Notes: generated by a model not told the origin, from the sequence alone. A stretch of DNA of 34,327 bases from an uncultured Lutibacter sp. (GCF_937891065.1 NZ_CALAEQ010000002.1:1-34327), one strand, 5' to 3'. Counted from the first letter of the stretch, positions 1-9,033 are shown. Numbers and translations: made by a program.

Positions 1-735
1 GATTTAATTAAAGAACGATGTACAGATTTAGATTTACTTTCTGTGCAGATGTATGGAAAAATAATGGAGTTACCAGAGCAAATTAAGGATTTTGGTTGGA
101 ATGGACCTTATATGGTTACAGAATGGGGGGCAACTGGACATTGGGAAGTTCCAAAAACCGAATGGAATGTGCCAATTGAAGAAAATAGTACTATAAAAGC
201 TGCTAATTACTTTAAAAGATATAAAGCTGCAATTGAAGCTGATTCTTTACAATGTGTTGGTTCGTATGTGTTTTTATGGGGGCAAAAACAAGAACGCACT
301 CCTACTTGGTACGGTGTAATTTTAGAAGATGGAAAAGAAACGGAATCTGTAGAAATGATGCATTATTTATGGAATGGAACTTGGCCAGAAAACAGAACAC
401 CACAGATTGAATCGTATCTGCTAAATAATAAAACAGCTTATGAAAATGTGATTTTGGAAGCAAACACAGCATATTTAGCAAGTATGAAAATTACTGATTT
501 GGAAAATGATCAATTAAATTACCGTTGGGAAATTTTACCAGAAAGTACCGATTTAAAAGATGGTGGGGATTTTGAAAATAGACCAACTGCTGTTGAATTT
601 ACAATAATTAGTACTAATGAAGGAGAATTAAAATTTAATGCACCTAAAGAAAAAGGAGCATATAGGTTATTTGGATATGTTGATGATGGGCATGAAAATG
701 CGGCAACGGCAAATATTCCGTTTTTAGTTAATTAA
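1..735 (+). CDS. Glycosidase, C-terminal fragment with Ig-like tail (5' end outside window)
   Basis: The reading frame is open from base 1, so this is the end of a longer gene; the ATG at 43 is internal. The fragment starts in the last part of a TIM-barrel glycosidase: the stretch VTEWGATG places a Glu at visible codon 41, the position expected for the nucleophile at the end of barrel strand 7 in clan GH-A enzymes. After about residue 135 comes a roughly 105-residue beta-rich domain (ITDLENDQLNYRWEI, then alternating strands) that looks like an Ig or cadherin-like fold. A barrel followed by an Ig-like domain is the plan reported for GH158 beta-1,3-glucanases, which would suit the neighbouring genes, but I cannot assign the family from this part alone. 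A hairpin repeat follows the stop and separates it from the phosphorylase gene. Confidence 0.65.
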   Translation, partial: DLIKERCTDLDLLSVQMYGKIMELPEQIKDFGWNGPYMVTEWGATGHWEVPKTEWNVPIEENSTIKAANYFKRYKAAIEADSLQCVGSYVFLWGQKQERTPTWYGVILEDGKETESVEMMHYLWNGTWPENRTPQIESYLLNNKTAYENVILEANTAYLASMKITDLENDQLNYRWEILPESTDLKDGGDFENRPTAVEFTIISTNEGELKFNAPKEKGAYRLFGYVDDGHENAATANIPFLVN

Positions 736-768
736 AGGAAGCTGTATAAAAGTAGTGAAAATACATTT

Positions 769-841
769 TGTCAAACTGAGCTTGTCGAAGTTTACATTAA
801 TTACTAGTAAGTTTTTATATTTCGACAAGCTCAATATGACA
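769..841. repeat. REP-like long hairpin between glycosidase and phosphorylase genes
   Basis: Two 21-base arms (769-789 and 821-841) are reverse complements at 19 of 21 positions. They share the core GAGCTTGTCGAA / TTCGACAAGCTC and are separated by a 31-base loop containing the perfect palindrome TTACTAGTAA (801-810). The core resembles a dispersed intergenic palindrome that I recall from many Flavobacteriia genomes. It lies 33 bases after the stop of the first gene and 95 bases before the next start, so it could also act as a transcript 3' end. No long U-run follows the second arm, so a classical intrinsic terminator is not certain. Confidence 0.75.
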
Positions 842-885
842 TAAAATCGTATTGAGAACAAATAAGTTATTGTTAAAAAAAGTGC

Positions 886-914
886 AAACCTTACACATTA
901 ATATCGCAAGGTTT
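886..914. promoter_or_regulatory. Small inverted repeat upstream of the phosphorylase gene
   Basis: AAACCTT (886-892) and AAGGTTT (908-914) are perfect reverse complements around a 15-base loop, ending 21 bases before the phosphorylase ATG. It could be an operator or a leader hairpin for the operon that begins with this gene. I found no good TTG/TAnnTTTG promoter next to it, and a 7-bp repeat in AT-rich DNA can arise by chance. Confidence 0.25.
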
Positions 915-935
915 TAGAATAAAATTAGAAGCATA

Positions 936-3900
936 ATGAGTAAACAGAATTTGATATATATAGGAAACAAGGAAGCTTCATTTGAGGCGAATGAGGTAAA
1001 AGGTAAGTTAGTAACGGTTGGAGATGAAAGTTACTACAAAATTTCGAATGTTGACGAAATGAGACCTTTTTTTATGAGTATTGTTAGTAACTCTAACCAT
1101 TGGATGTTTTTGTCTAGCAATGGTGGATTAACTGCAGGAAGAAAAAACAGTGAAAATGCGCTATTTCCTTATTATACTGATGATAAGATTACTGAATCAG
1201 TTGAAATTACAGGGAGTAAAACAATTGTTCAGATTCACGCTCAAGGCAAAACTTTTTTATGGGAGCCATTTTCAAAAAGATATGAAGGTATTTATAAAAT
1301 TAGTAGAAATTTGTACAAGAACAACTATGGAAACAAAGTTATTTTTGAAGAAATTAATCACGATTTAGGAGTTACTTTTAAGTATCATTGGAATTCGAGT
1401 GACAAATTTGGTTTTGTGAAAAAATCAACATTAGTTAACAATACCAACAAATCAATTCAGTTAACTATTTTAGACGGTATTCAAAATATATTGCCTTACG
1501 GTGTTTCATCAGATTTGCAAAATGCTAGTAGTAATTTGGTGGATGCTTACAAAAAATGTGAATTAGAAACTGATTCAGGATTAGGGATTTTTGCTTTAAG
1601 CGCTATTATTGTTGATAAAGCAGAACCTAGTGAGGCATTAAAAGCAAACATTGTATGGTCTTTTGGAATTGAAAATCCAACTTATTTATTGTCTTCGTTG
1701 CAATTAGATGATTTTAGAAAAGGAAAGGAAATTCAGCAAGAAATAGATATTAAAGCCGAAAAAGGTGCTTATTTTATTTGTACAGATGTAACCTTAGAAC
1801 CTGAAAGTGATAAAAATTGGAACATTATAGCTGATGTAAATCAATCTATAGTTGCTATTACTAAAATTAAAGAAATTATTAAAAATGAATCGAATTTAAT
1901 TGCTTTAGTTGATGAAGATATTCAATTAGGATCTAATCAATTGCTTCAATTAAATGGTGCATCTGATGGAATGCAATTAACTGCCGATAAATTAAGAAAC
2001 ACGAGGCATTTTTCGAACACCCTTTTTAATATTATGCGTGGTGGTATTTTTGATGACAATTATCAAATTGAAAAAGGAGATTTCATAAAATATATTGGAA
2101 ACGCTAATAAAAAAGTACATAAAGAAAAAGAAGAAATATTAAAGCAACTTCCTGAATTATTTACACTTAACTATTTAAAGGAACTTGCAAAAAATAATCA
2201 AGACAAGAATTTTAAACGTCTTTGTTTTGAATATATGCCATTAAAATTTAGTAGACGACATGGAGATCCAAGTCGTCCTTGGAATAAATTTTCTATCAAT
2301 ACAAGAAGTGAAGTTGATGGCTCAAAAATATTGGATTATGAAGGTAACTGGAGAGATATTTTTCAAAACTGGGAAGCTTTAGCACATTCATATCCTGAGT
2401 TTATTGAGAGTATGATTCATAAGTTTTTAAACGCCACAACATTTGACGGTTACAATCCTTATCGAGTTACCAAAGATGGTTTTGATTGGGAAACCATTGA
2501 ACCAGACAATCCTTGGTCGTATATTGGATATTGGGGAGATCATCAAATAATCTATTTGTTGAAATTCTTAGAATTTATTGAAAAGCATTATCCAGCTAAA
2601 TTAGCAAGCTATTTTAGTCAAGAGCTTTTTGTATATGCAAATGTTCCTTATAAAATAAAAAATTATAAATCTATTTTAGCAAATCCAAAAGACACTATTG
2701 AATTTGATTTAGAGTTGGATGAAGAGCTCAACCTAAAAAAGAAAGAATTAGGAGCAGATGGAGCTTTATTGATAGATAAAAATCAAGCTATTTATAAAGT
2801 GAATTTGGTTGAGAAATTGTTAGCAACAGTGTTAGCAAAGGTTTCCAATTTTATTCCTGAGGGAGGAATTTGGATGAGTACACAACGACCTGAATGGAAT
2901 GATGCGAACAATGCTTTAGTTGGTAATGGAGTTTCAATGGTTACTTTGTATTATTTACGTCGCTTTTTAAATTTCTTCCAAGAAATGGTTTCAAATACTG
3001 ATTTGGATTCAGTAGAAGTTTCGGAAGAACTTGCGTTGTTTTTTAATGAAGTTTTATCAACCTTTAATGAAAATAAAAATTTATTAGCTGGAAAAATTTC
3101 AGATAAAGACAGAAAGAAAATATTAGATGGTCTTGGAAATGCAGGAGGTAATTTTAGAACTGGTATTTATGAAAACGGATTTTCAAGTAACAAAGGAACT
3201 ATTTCAAAAACAGATTTATTAGACTTTGCTAAAATTACACTTGAATTTATTGACCATTCTATTTTAGCCAATAAGAGAGCTGATAAATTATACCACGCTT
3301 ATAATTTAATGACTGTTAATAATAATGAAGAAATAGTAATATCTTATTTGCCAGAAATGTTGGAAGGTCAGGTTGCTGTTTTAAGTTCTGGTTTTATTTC
3401 TGGAACGGATTCATTAGAATTGTTAGATGCTTTAAAAAGCAGTGCTTTATTTAGAGACGATCAATACAGCTATATATTATACCCAAATAAAGAGTTACCA
3501 AGATTCAACGATAAAAATAATATTTCGGCTAATAATGTTGAGAAATCCGCATTATTGAAGCAACTTTTAACCGATAGAAATACTCAAATTATTGAAAAAG
3601 ATGTTTTGGGGAATTGCCATTTTAATGGAAACTTCAACAATGCAAACAGTCTTAAAGATGCTTTAGCTCAATTGCCAGAAGATAAATATTCATCTCTTAT
3701 TGAAAAGGATGAGAAATTAGTCTTAGCTATTTTTGAAGAAATTTTTAATCATAAATCTTTTACAGGAAGATCAGGAACATTTTTCGGGTATGAAGGATTG
3801 GGTTCTATTTACTGGCACATGGTTTCTAAATTATTATTAAGTGTTCAAGAAACCTGTTTAATGTCCCTTTCAAATAAAGAAAGTGAAGTTACCATTGGAA

Positions 3901-4400
3901 AATTATTAGATCATTATTACGAAATAAACGAAGGAATTGGGGTGCATAAATCACCCGAATTATATGGTGCATTTCCAACCGATCCATATTCACATACACC
4001 AGGAGGAAAAGGAGCACAACAGCCAGGAATGACAGGTCAAGTGAAAGAAGATATTTTAAGTCGTTTTGGTGAATTAGGCGTTTTTGTTGAAGAAGGAAAA
4101 TTAGTTTTTAATCCAAGATTGTTAAGAAGGGACGAATTTTTAAAAGGACCAAAAGTATTTAAATACACAAATATCAACAAAGAAGTAAATGAAATTGAAT
4201 TAGAAAAAGACTCACTTGGTTTTACCTATTGCCAAATTCCAATCATCTACAAATTATCAAAAAAACAAGGAGTGAAAGTTATTTTTAATAACAATTCAAT
4301 TATTGAATTTGATAGCCTTCAACTCGATTCACAAACAAGTAAAAAAGTGTTTGAAAGAACAGCTGAAATTAATCAAGTAATTGTGTATTTAAACAAGTAA
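936..4400 (+). CDS. GH149-type beta-1,3-glucan phosphorylase
   Basis: This would cleave beta-1,3-gluco-oligosaccharides with inorganic phosphate from the non-reducing end, giving glucose 1-phosphate and saving ATP. There is no signal peptide, so it acts in the cytoplasm on imported oligosaccharides. Its 1154 residues are much longer than GH94 enzymes and fit GH149. The motif RPEWNDANNALVGNG carries Asp656, aligned with the general acid of the DWND motif in GH94-like phosphorylases. Near the C-terminus PYSHTPGGKGAQQPGMTG is the expected glycine-rich phosphate-binding part. A substrate-site segment EGNWRDIFQNWEALA lies near residue 470. It is followed after 8 bases by a GH3 gene, so the two are probably co-transcribed. 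GH161, another long beta-1,3-glucan phosphorylase family, is the main alternative. Confidence 0.82.
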   Translation: MSKQNLIYIGNKEASFEANEVKGKLVTVGDESYYKISNVDEMRPFFMSIVSNSNHWMFLSSNGGLTAGRKNSENALFPYYTDDKITESVEITGSKTIVQIHAQGKTFLWEPFSKRYEGIYKISRNLYKNNYGNKVIFEEINHDLGVTFKYHWNSSDKFGFVKKSTLVNNTNKSIQLTILDGIQNILPYGVSSDLQNASSNLVDAYKKCELETDSGLGIFALSAIIVDKAEPSEALKANIVWSFGIENPTYLLSSLQLDDFRKGKEIQQEIDIKAEKGAYFICTDVTLEPESDKNWNIIADVNQSIVAITKIKEIIKNESNLIALVDEDIQLGSNQLLQLNGASDGMQLTADKLRNTRHFSNTLFNIMRGGIFDDNYQIEKGDFIKYIGNANKKVHKEKEEILKQLPELFTLNYLKELAKNNQDKNFKRLCFEYMPLKFSRRHGDPSRPWNKFSINTRSEVDGSKILDYEGNWRDIFQNWEALAHSYPEFIESMIHKFLNATTFDGYNPYRVTKDGFDWETIEPDNPWSYIGYWGDHQIIYLLKFLEFIEKHYPAKLASYFSQELFVYANVPYKIKNYKSILANPKDTIEFDLELDEELNLKKKELGADGALLIDKNQAIYKVNLVEKLLATVLAKVSNFIPEGGIWMSTQRPEWNDANNALVGNGVSMVTLYYLRRFLNFFQEMVSNTDLDSVEVSEELALFFNEVLSTFNENKNLLAGKISDKDRKKILDGLGNAGGNFRTGIYENGFSSNKGTISKTDLLDFAKITLEFIDHSILANKRADKLYHAYNLMTVNNNEEIVISYLPEMLEGQVAVLSSGFISGTDSLELLDALKSSALFRDDQYSYILYPNKELPRFNDKNNISANNVEKSALLKQLLTDRNTQIIEKDVLGNCHFNGNFNNANSLKDALAQLPEDKYSSLIEKDEKLVLAIFEEIFNHKSFTGRSGTFFGYEGLGSIYWHMVSKLLLSVQETCLMSLSNKESEVTIGKLLDHYYEINEGIGVHKSPELYGAFPTDPYSHTPGGKGAQQPGMTGQVKEDILSRFGELGVFVEEGKLVFNPRLLRRDEFLKGPKVFKYTNINKEVNEIELEKDSLGFTYCQIPIIYKLSKKQGVKVIFNNNSIIEFDSLQLDSQTSKKVFERTAEINQVIVYLNK

Positions 4401-4408
4401 TTTTTAAG

Positions 4409-6208
4409 ATGAGAAAACTAATTTCAATAGTAATTATAGCCTTAATAGTTTTTAGTTGTGCTAAAAAACAAACGAAAATAATTAATAAAGAGGCGATAAT
4501 TGAATTTAAAGTTGACTCGTTATTAGCACTCATGACCTTAGAAGAAAAAATAGGTCAAATGACACAAGTAAGGCATTTTGATAATATTACTGACGACGAA
4601 ATAGCTACCAAATTTATTGGCTCTGTAATTCATACAAATGGACCTAATCCTGGAGAAGGTGCTGCAGGCTGGCAAGCTAAATTTGTTTCACTTCAAAAAA
4701 AAGCTTTATCATCCAGATTGGGAATTCCATTGTTATTTGGCGTAGATGCAGTTCATGGTCAAAATACTTTTGATGGTGCTACCATATTCCCTCATAATAT
4801 TGGAATGGGAGCTACAGCTAATGCCAAACTAGTGGAAGAAGCTGCAGCCATTACAGCTGTTGAAGCTCAGGCCACAGGTTTTAATTGGGTGTTTTCGCCT
4901 TGTATTGCCATTCCTTATAATGAAAAATGGGGACGAGTTTATGAAGCGTTTTCTGAAAGTACTGAATTAACACAAGTATTAACTAAAGCTTCGGTGAGAG
5001 GTCATCAAGGTGATTTATCTAAAAGCAATACAGTAATGGCTACGGCAAAACACTTTATTGGTGATGGATCTACAGATTTTGGTACTGAAGGTGGAAATAC
5101 GTCAATTAGCATGCAAGAGGTTTATGAACGTTTGTTACCACCGTATCGCGATGCTGTTAATGAAGGCGTTGGTGCTGTAATGGTTTCATTTAATACTTTG
5201 TCAGACAAATCAATGCACGCACATAAAGAAATGATTACTGGCGTGCTTAAAGATAGTTTGGGTTTTGATGGAATAGTGCTTACTGACTGGAAGGGCTACT
5301 CAAGATTTGGTGAAAATGACATAATAAATGCAGGAGTAGATATGGTGATGGCAGTAGATGGTGATTTAGACATATTTCAGCAAGGATTGAAAAAAGGAGT
5401 TGATAGTGATTATGTTTCACAAGAAAGAGTTGATGATGCTGTAAGACGAATTTTACGTCAAAAATATAGATTGGGTTTGTTTGAACATCCTTTTCCAGAT
5501 GCTAATTTAATAGCAGAGATTGGAAGTCCTTCACATAGAGAAAAGGCAAAACAAGCGGTTCGAGAATCGTTGGTTTTACTTAAAAATGAAAACAAGGCTT
5601 TACCAATTGATAAAGCAACTAAAAAAATTATTGTTGTTGGTGAACATGCCAATAATACAGGATTACAATCTGGTGGCTGGACAATTACTTGGCAAGGAAA
5701 AGATGAAAATTATAGTGGAGCAACTACCATTTTAGAGGGTATTAAAGGAATTGCAGATGGTGAAGTTATTTATGATGAATTTGGGAGCGATAATCATAAA
5801 GATGCTGATTTAATTATAGTGGTTGTTGGTGAAACTCCTTATGCTGAGTTTTTTGGAGATGTAGGAGATGGTAGTGGAAAATATCAGTTAACCTTAACGG
5901 ATGAACATCAAAAATATGTTAGCAAATATGCTAGTAAAGGCCAAAAATTAATTGTTGTATTAATATCAGGTAGACCTTTGGTGGTTACTAATCAAATAGA
6001 TCAGTCTGATGCTTTTATTGCTGCTTGGTTACCTGGATCTGAAGGGAAAGGGATTGCAGAAGTACTTTTTGGAGATTATAATTTTAAAGGGAAATTACCA
6101 CATTCTTGGCCAAATGCTGTTGAAGATTTCAACGGTAAGTTTGGTCCTAATTTTTGGGATACATCAATTACGCCTTTATATATATTTGGTTATGGGCTTA
6201 ATTATTAA
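4409..6208 (+). CDS. GH3 exo-beta-glucanase / beta-glucosidase, lipoprotein
   Basis: This enzyme should remove glucose from the non-reducing ends of beta-glucan oligosaccharides in the periplasm. The N-terminus is a lipoprotein signal (lipobox VFSC, Cys17). At 599 residues with only the barrel and the alpha/beta sandwich domain, it matches the short GH3 type of barley exoglucanase ExoI and lacks the fibronectin-like third domain of the other GH3 in this locus. Visible motifs are FGVDAVHGQNTFDGATIFPHN in the barrel, the nucleophile Asp293 in VLTDWKG, and Glu480 in GETPYAEFFGD, which aligns with the acid/base of ExoI. The ExoI subgroup accepts beta-1,3- and beta-1,4-linked glucose, which fits a laminarin locus. 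It sits 8 bases after the phosphorylase and 19 bases before the GH17 gene. Confidence 0.88.
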   Translation: MRKLISIVIIALIVFSCAKKQTKIINKEAIIEFKVDSLLALMTLEEKIGQMTQVRHFDNITDDEIATKFIGSVIHTNGPNPGEGAAGWQAKFVSLQKKALSSRLGIPLLFGVDAVHGQNTFDGATIFPHNIGMGATANAKLVEEAAAITAVEAQATGFNWVFSPCIAIPYNEKWGRVYEAFSESTELTQVLTKASVRGHQGDLSKSNTVMATAKHFIGDGSTDFGTEGGNTSISMQEVYERLLPPYRDAVNEGVGAVMVSFNTLSDKSMHAHKEMITGVLKDSLGFDGIVLTDWKGYSRFGENDIINAGVDMVMAVDGDLDIFQQGLKKGVDSDYVSQERVDDAVRRILRQKYRLGLFEHPFPDANLIAEIGSPSHREKAKQAVRESLVLLKNENKALPIDKATKKIIVVGEHANNTGLQSGGWTITWQGKDENYSGATTILEGIKGIADGEVIYDEFGSDNHKDADLIIVVVGETPYAEFFGDVGDGSGKYQLTLTDEHQKYVSKYASKGQKLIVVLISGRPLVVTNQIDQSDAFIAAWLPGSEGKGIAEVLFGDYNFKGKLPHSWPNAVEDFNGKFGPNFWDTSITPLYIFGYGLNY

Positions 6209-6227
6209 TATTAAAAATACTTAACAA

Positions 6228-7496
6228 ATGAATAAAATATTTAAAATAGTTTCAACTATCCTAATTTTATTTTCTATGATTGGATGTTCCCAAGAACCAA
6301 AAACCACAAAAATAACAGCCTCTGATATTTTAGGAAATCCTGAATATTTAGCAATTTCATATGGTGGTTTTCGAGAAAATACACGAGATGTAGTTCCTTC
6401 GGTTGAACAAATTAAAGAGGATATGAAAATTTTAGCAACTATGAATGTTAAAATTTTAAGAACTTACAATGTACATTTAGATGAGGTATCAAATCTGTTA
6501 AAAGCAATCTCAGAACTTAAAAAAGAAGATCCAACTTTTGAAATGTATGTAATGTTAGGAGCCTGGATTGATTGTAAAAATTCTTGGACCGAATTAGAGC
6601 CAGATCACAATTTAGAAAGTGAAAGAAATGCTGTTGAAATAGCCAGAGCAGTAGAATTAACTAAAAAGTATGCGGATATTATTAAAGTTATAGCAGTTGG
6701 AAATGAGGCGATGATTCGTTGGGCGACAAGTTATTATGTACAACCCAATGTAATTTTAAAATGGGTCAACCATTTACAAGAAATAAAAAAGAAAGGAGAG
6801 CTTCCTGCTGATTTATGGATAACCAGTTCCGATGATTTTGCATCTTGGGGAGGTGGAGATACTAGTTATCGCACAAAAGATTTGGAACAATTAATCAAAG
6901 CAGTTGATTATGTCTCAATGCATACATATCCGATGCACAATTCTTACTACAATCCGGAATTTTGGGTAGTTCCAAACACTGAAAACAATTTTACCGATAC
7001 TGAAAAAGTGGATGCCGCTATGTTACGTGCACTGGAATTTGCAAAGAATCAATATCAAGAGGTTTCAAGCTATGTGAAAAGTATAGATTCAACGAAAACA
7101 ATTCATATTGGTGAATCGGGTTGGACAACAATTTCTGATGGGCATTATGGAGAAAAAAGCTCAAGAGCTGCTGATGAATACAAAGCAGGAACTTATTATA
7201 AATTAATGCGTGAATGGACTAACAAAGAAAAAATTTCATTATTCTATTTTGAAGCTTTTGACGAACAATGGAAAGATGCTAAAAACCCAGTAGGTTCAGA
7301 AAATCATTTTGGTTTAATCAATTTAAAAGGAGAAGCGAAATTTGCTATCTGGGAAATGGTTGACGCAGGTGCTTTTGATGGATTGACTAGAGATGGCATG
7401 CAAATTACCAAAACATATAATGGTGATAAAAATGCATTGATGCAAGATGTATTTACACCGCCATTGGCAAGTGAAAAAGATGTGTCACCAAAATAA
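6228..7496 (+). CDS. GH17 endo-beta-1,3-glucanase, lipoprotein
   Basis: An endo-acting beta-1,3-glucanase of the kind found in marine flavobacterial laminarin loci. The first 20 residues form a lipoprotein signal (lipobox MIGC, Cys20), so the enzyme is anchored in the cell envelope. The GH17 barrel covers about residues 35-385. The acid/base is Glu160 in VGNEAM and the nucleophile is Glu296 in GESGW; the motifs VDYVSMHTYP and FEAFDEQWK are also typical. The C-terminus ends QDVFTPPLASEKDVSPK, and a diverged copy of these last 17 codons plus stop occurs again at 8980-9033 (see that entry). The downstream intracellular GH17-like gene at 15947 is clearly related along its whole length. Confidence 0.9.
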   Translation: MNKIFKIVSTILILFSMIGCSQEPKTTKITASDILGNPEYLAISYGGFRENTRDVVPSVEQIKEDMKILATMNVKILRTYNVHLDEVSNLLKAISELKKEDPTFEMYVMLGAWIDCKNSWTELEPDHNLESERNAVEIARAVELTKKYADIIKVIAVGNEAMIRWATSYYVQPNVILKWVNHLQEIKKKGELPADLWITSSDDFASWGGGDTSYRTKDLEQLIKAVDYVSMHTYPMHNSYYNPEFWVVPNTENNFTDTEKVDAAMLRALEFAKNQYQEVSSYVKSIDSTKTIHIGESGWTTISDGHYGEKSSRAADEYKAGTYYKLMREWTNKEKISLFYFEAFDEQWKDAKNPVGSENHFGLINLKGEAKFAIWEMVDAGAFDGLTRDGMQITKTYNGDKNALMQDVFTPPLASEKDVSPK

Positions 7497-7527
7497 ATAT
7501 GTTGTTAAACAACCCTAAGAAAAAGTA

Positions 7528-7653
7528 TAAACCAATATAATGAACCATTATAAAACAGATCCAAAGGGCATTGTGTTAATCGTTGATAAATTAGCGTTTT
7601 GGTCAGGATATATAGCGAATCAGTTATTCCCTGCGGTATTGGGTGTTTTTATG
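7528..7653 (+). repeat. Direct repeat copy 1: leader and 5' end of a symporter gene, fused to GH16
   Basis: The 13 bases at 7528-7540 (TAAACCAATATAA) are identical to 9078-9090, and the next 38 codons align without a gap to the first 38 codons of the symporter gene at 9094. By hand count, 24 of the first 45 amino acids are identical. The DNA is clearly diverged, including at third codon positions, so the copy is old or came from a different paralog. The longest shared run in the coding part is TTGGGTGTTTTTATG at the end of the repeat. Confidence 0.85.
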
Positions 7654-8934
7654 TTGCTTATTCTTCAATCATGTAGTAATGATAATGATGACAAAAAAGA
7701 AGCTATTCAACCATCAAACCTTACTGTTAATTCAGAAATTATTGGAACATCTACAGAAAAACCGAATGGTGACGGAACTGGTGTTGTAAACTTTACAATT
7801 AACGCAACCAATGCTAGTTCATATAAAGTGCTAATTAATGGAGAAACTAAAGATTTAACATCTAATACTTTCTCTTATACTTTTAAATCAATAGGTACTA
7901 TAAACTACACAATCATTGTTTCAGCATATAACTTAGACGATTTTATAAGTACTACTATTACCTTAACTGTATTTGTAGGTCAGGAAGAAATAGAAGGTTT
8001 GTTGTGGTCTGATGAGTTTAACAATAACAGTTTAGATTTAACCAAATGGAATATAGAAACTGGTACTGGCGTGAATGGAGATTGGGGAACCGGACAATTA
8101 GATAGAGCTACTGAAAGGCCAGAAAATATTAGATTTGATAATAGCATTGCAAATGCTGATGGAGGATGTTTGGTGATTACAACCCGAAAAGAATCGTACA
8201 TAGATAGAGACTACACTAGTGGTAGAATAAATACAGCAAACAATGCTTCTTGGGGGCCTGGACATCGAATAGTGGCTCGTGTATATGCCAAAGGTGTTAA
8301 GCATCAAGGTCAAGGTTTTGCTTTTTGGATGATGCCTCAAGAAAAACCTGCAAACTTAGATTTTATTATGTGGCCACAAGGAGGAGAAATTGATGTTATG
8401 GAATATGTAGGAGCGATTCCTTTTAATAATTTAGGGACTGTGCATTATGCTTGGGAATGGCAAAATAATGAATACCAAGATTGGAATCATGGACATTTAG
8501 GAGGATATTATAATTATGAAACCGAACAAACACCTAATCCATCCGAACCAGAATATGGTAATTACCCACCAGCAGATGAAGATAAAACAGCAGGGAGTGC
8601 TGAATTTCATGAGTATGGTATTGATTGGTATAGTGATAGAATAGAGTTTTTTATAGATGAGAATGTGTATCATATTCATTATTTTAATGATGGTGATATT
8701 TACAATCTTGATGGACAAGATGAAATTTCGGTAAAAACGATAGATGGTAGACGTGTTAATACATCTGAATATTCAAATCATTTTGATGAATGGCATCCGT
8801 TTGAACATAAAATGAATGCAATTTTAAGTGGTGGTGTTGGTGGAAGTGAATATACTTATGGTGGCGCTATTGTTCCAGAAGCAGAATTCCCATGTGATGT
8901 TTATATAGATTGGGTGCGTGTTTATGCATTATAA
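7540..8934 (+). CDS. GH16 endo-beta-1,3-glucanase (laminarinase), lipoprotein with symporter-derived N-terminus
   Basis: The GH16 domain (about residues 150-464) carries the active-site motif GGEIDVMEYVG with nucleophile Glu283, Asp285 and acid/base Glu288, in the bulged ExDxxE form usual for laminarinases. Residues 57-147 look like a PKD/Ig-like domain. Lipobox LQSC gives Cys45, followed by an acidic SNDNDDKK stretch, so the mature protein is a lipoprotein, probably at the cell surface. The unusual part is residues 1-38: HYK, KLAF and ANQLFPA-LGVFM match the N-terminus of the GPH symporter encoded next. The start at 7540 is preferred because the next in-frame ATG (codon 38) would leave only a seven-residue lead before Cys45, without any positive charge. 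The first transmembrane helix of a transporter seems to have become a signal peptide. Confidence 0.9.
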   Translation: MNHYKTDPKGIVLIVDKLAFWSGYIANQLFPAVLGVFMLLILQSCSNDNDDKKEAIQPSNLTVNSEIIGTSTEKPNGDGTGVVNFTINATNASSYKVLINGETKDLTSNTFSYTFKSIGTINYTIIVSAYNLDDFISTTITLTVFVGQEEIEGLLWSDEFNNNSLDLTKWNIETGTGVNGDWGTGQLDRATERPENIRFDNSIANADGGCLVITTRKESYIDRDYTSGRINTANNASWGPGHRIVARVYAKGVKHQGQGFAFWMMPQEKPANLDFIMWPQGGEIDVMEYVGAIPFNNLGTVHYAWEWQNNEYQDWNHGHLGGYYNYETEQTPNPSEPEYGNYPPADEDKTAGSAEFHEYGIDWYSDRIEFFIDENVYHIHYFNDGDIYNLDGQDEISVKTIDGRRVNTSEYSNHFDEWHPFEHKMNAILSGGVGGSEYTYGGAIVPEAEFPCDVYIDWVRVYAL

Positions 8935-8979
8935 AAAATTAGGAAGACGCTTGAAGCTAATTAACATTTTTTTATTTTT

Positions 8980-9033
8980 AAAGATGTTTTGGCACCAACA
9001 TTAACCAGTGAAATAGAAATAGTAAATAATTAA
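8980..9033 (+). pseudogene. Ghost of a GH17 C-terminus (last 17 codons and stop)
   Basis: Reading from 8980 gives KDVLAPTLTSEIEIVNN and a stop, which aligns without gaps, stop to stop, with the end of the GH17 lipoprotein (QDVFTPPLASEKDVSPK, 7443-7496). Six of 17 residues are identical with several conservative changes, and I count 35 of 54 bases identical. An in-frame stop at 8962-8964 closes the frame five codons upstream, so nothing larger is encoded. The remnant lies 60 bases before the symporter gene, the same order (GH17 tail, then symporter head) as at 7443-7653. Confidence 0.6.

Noticed and set aside
8097-8718. Antisense reading frames inside the GH16 gene
   Set aside because: They are short, lack domains, and lie opposite a strongly conserved catalytic domain, so they are shadows of the real frame.
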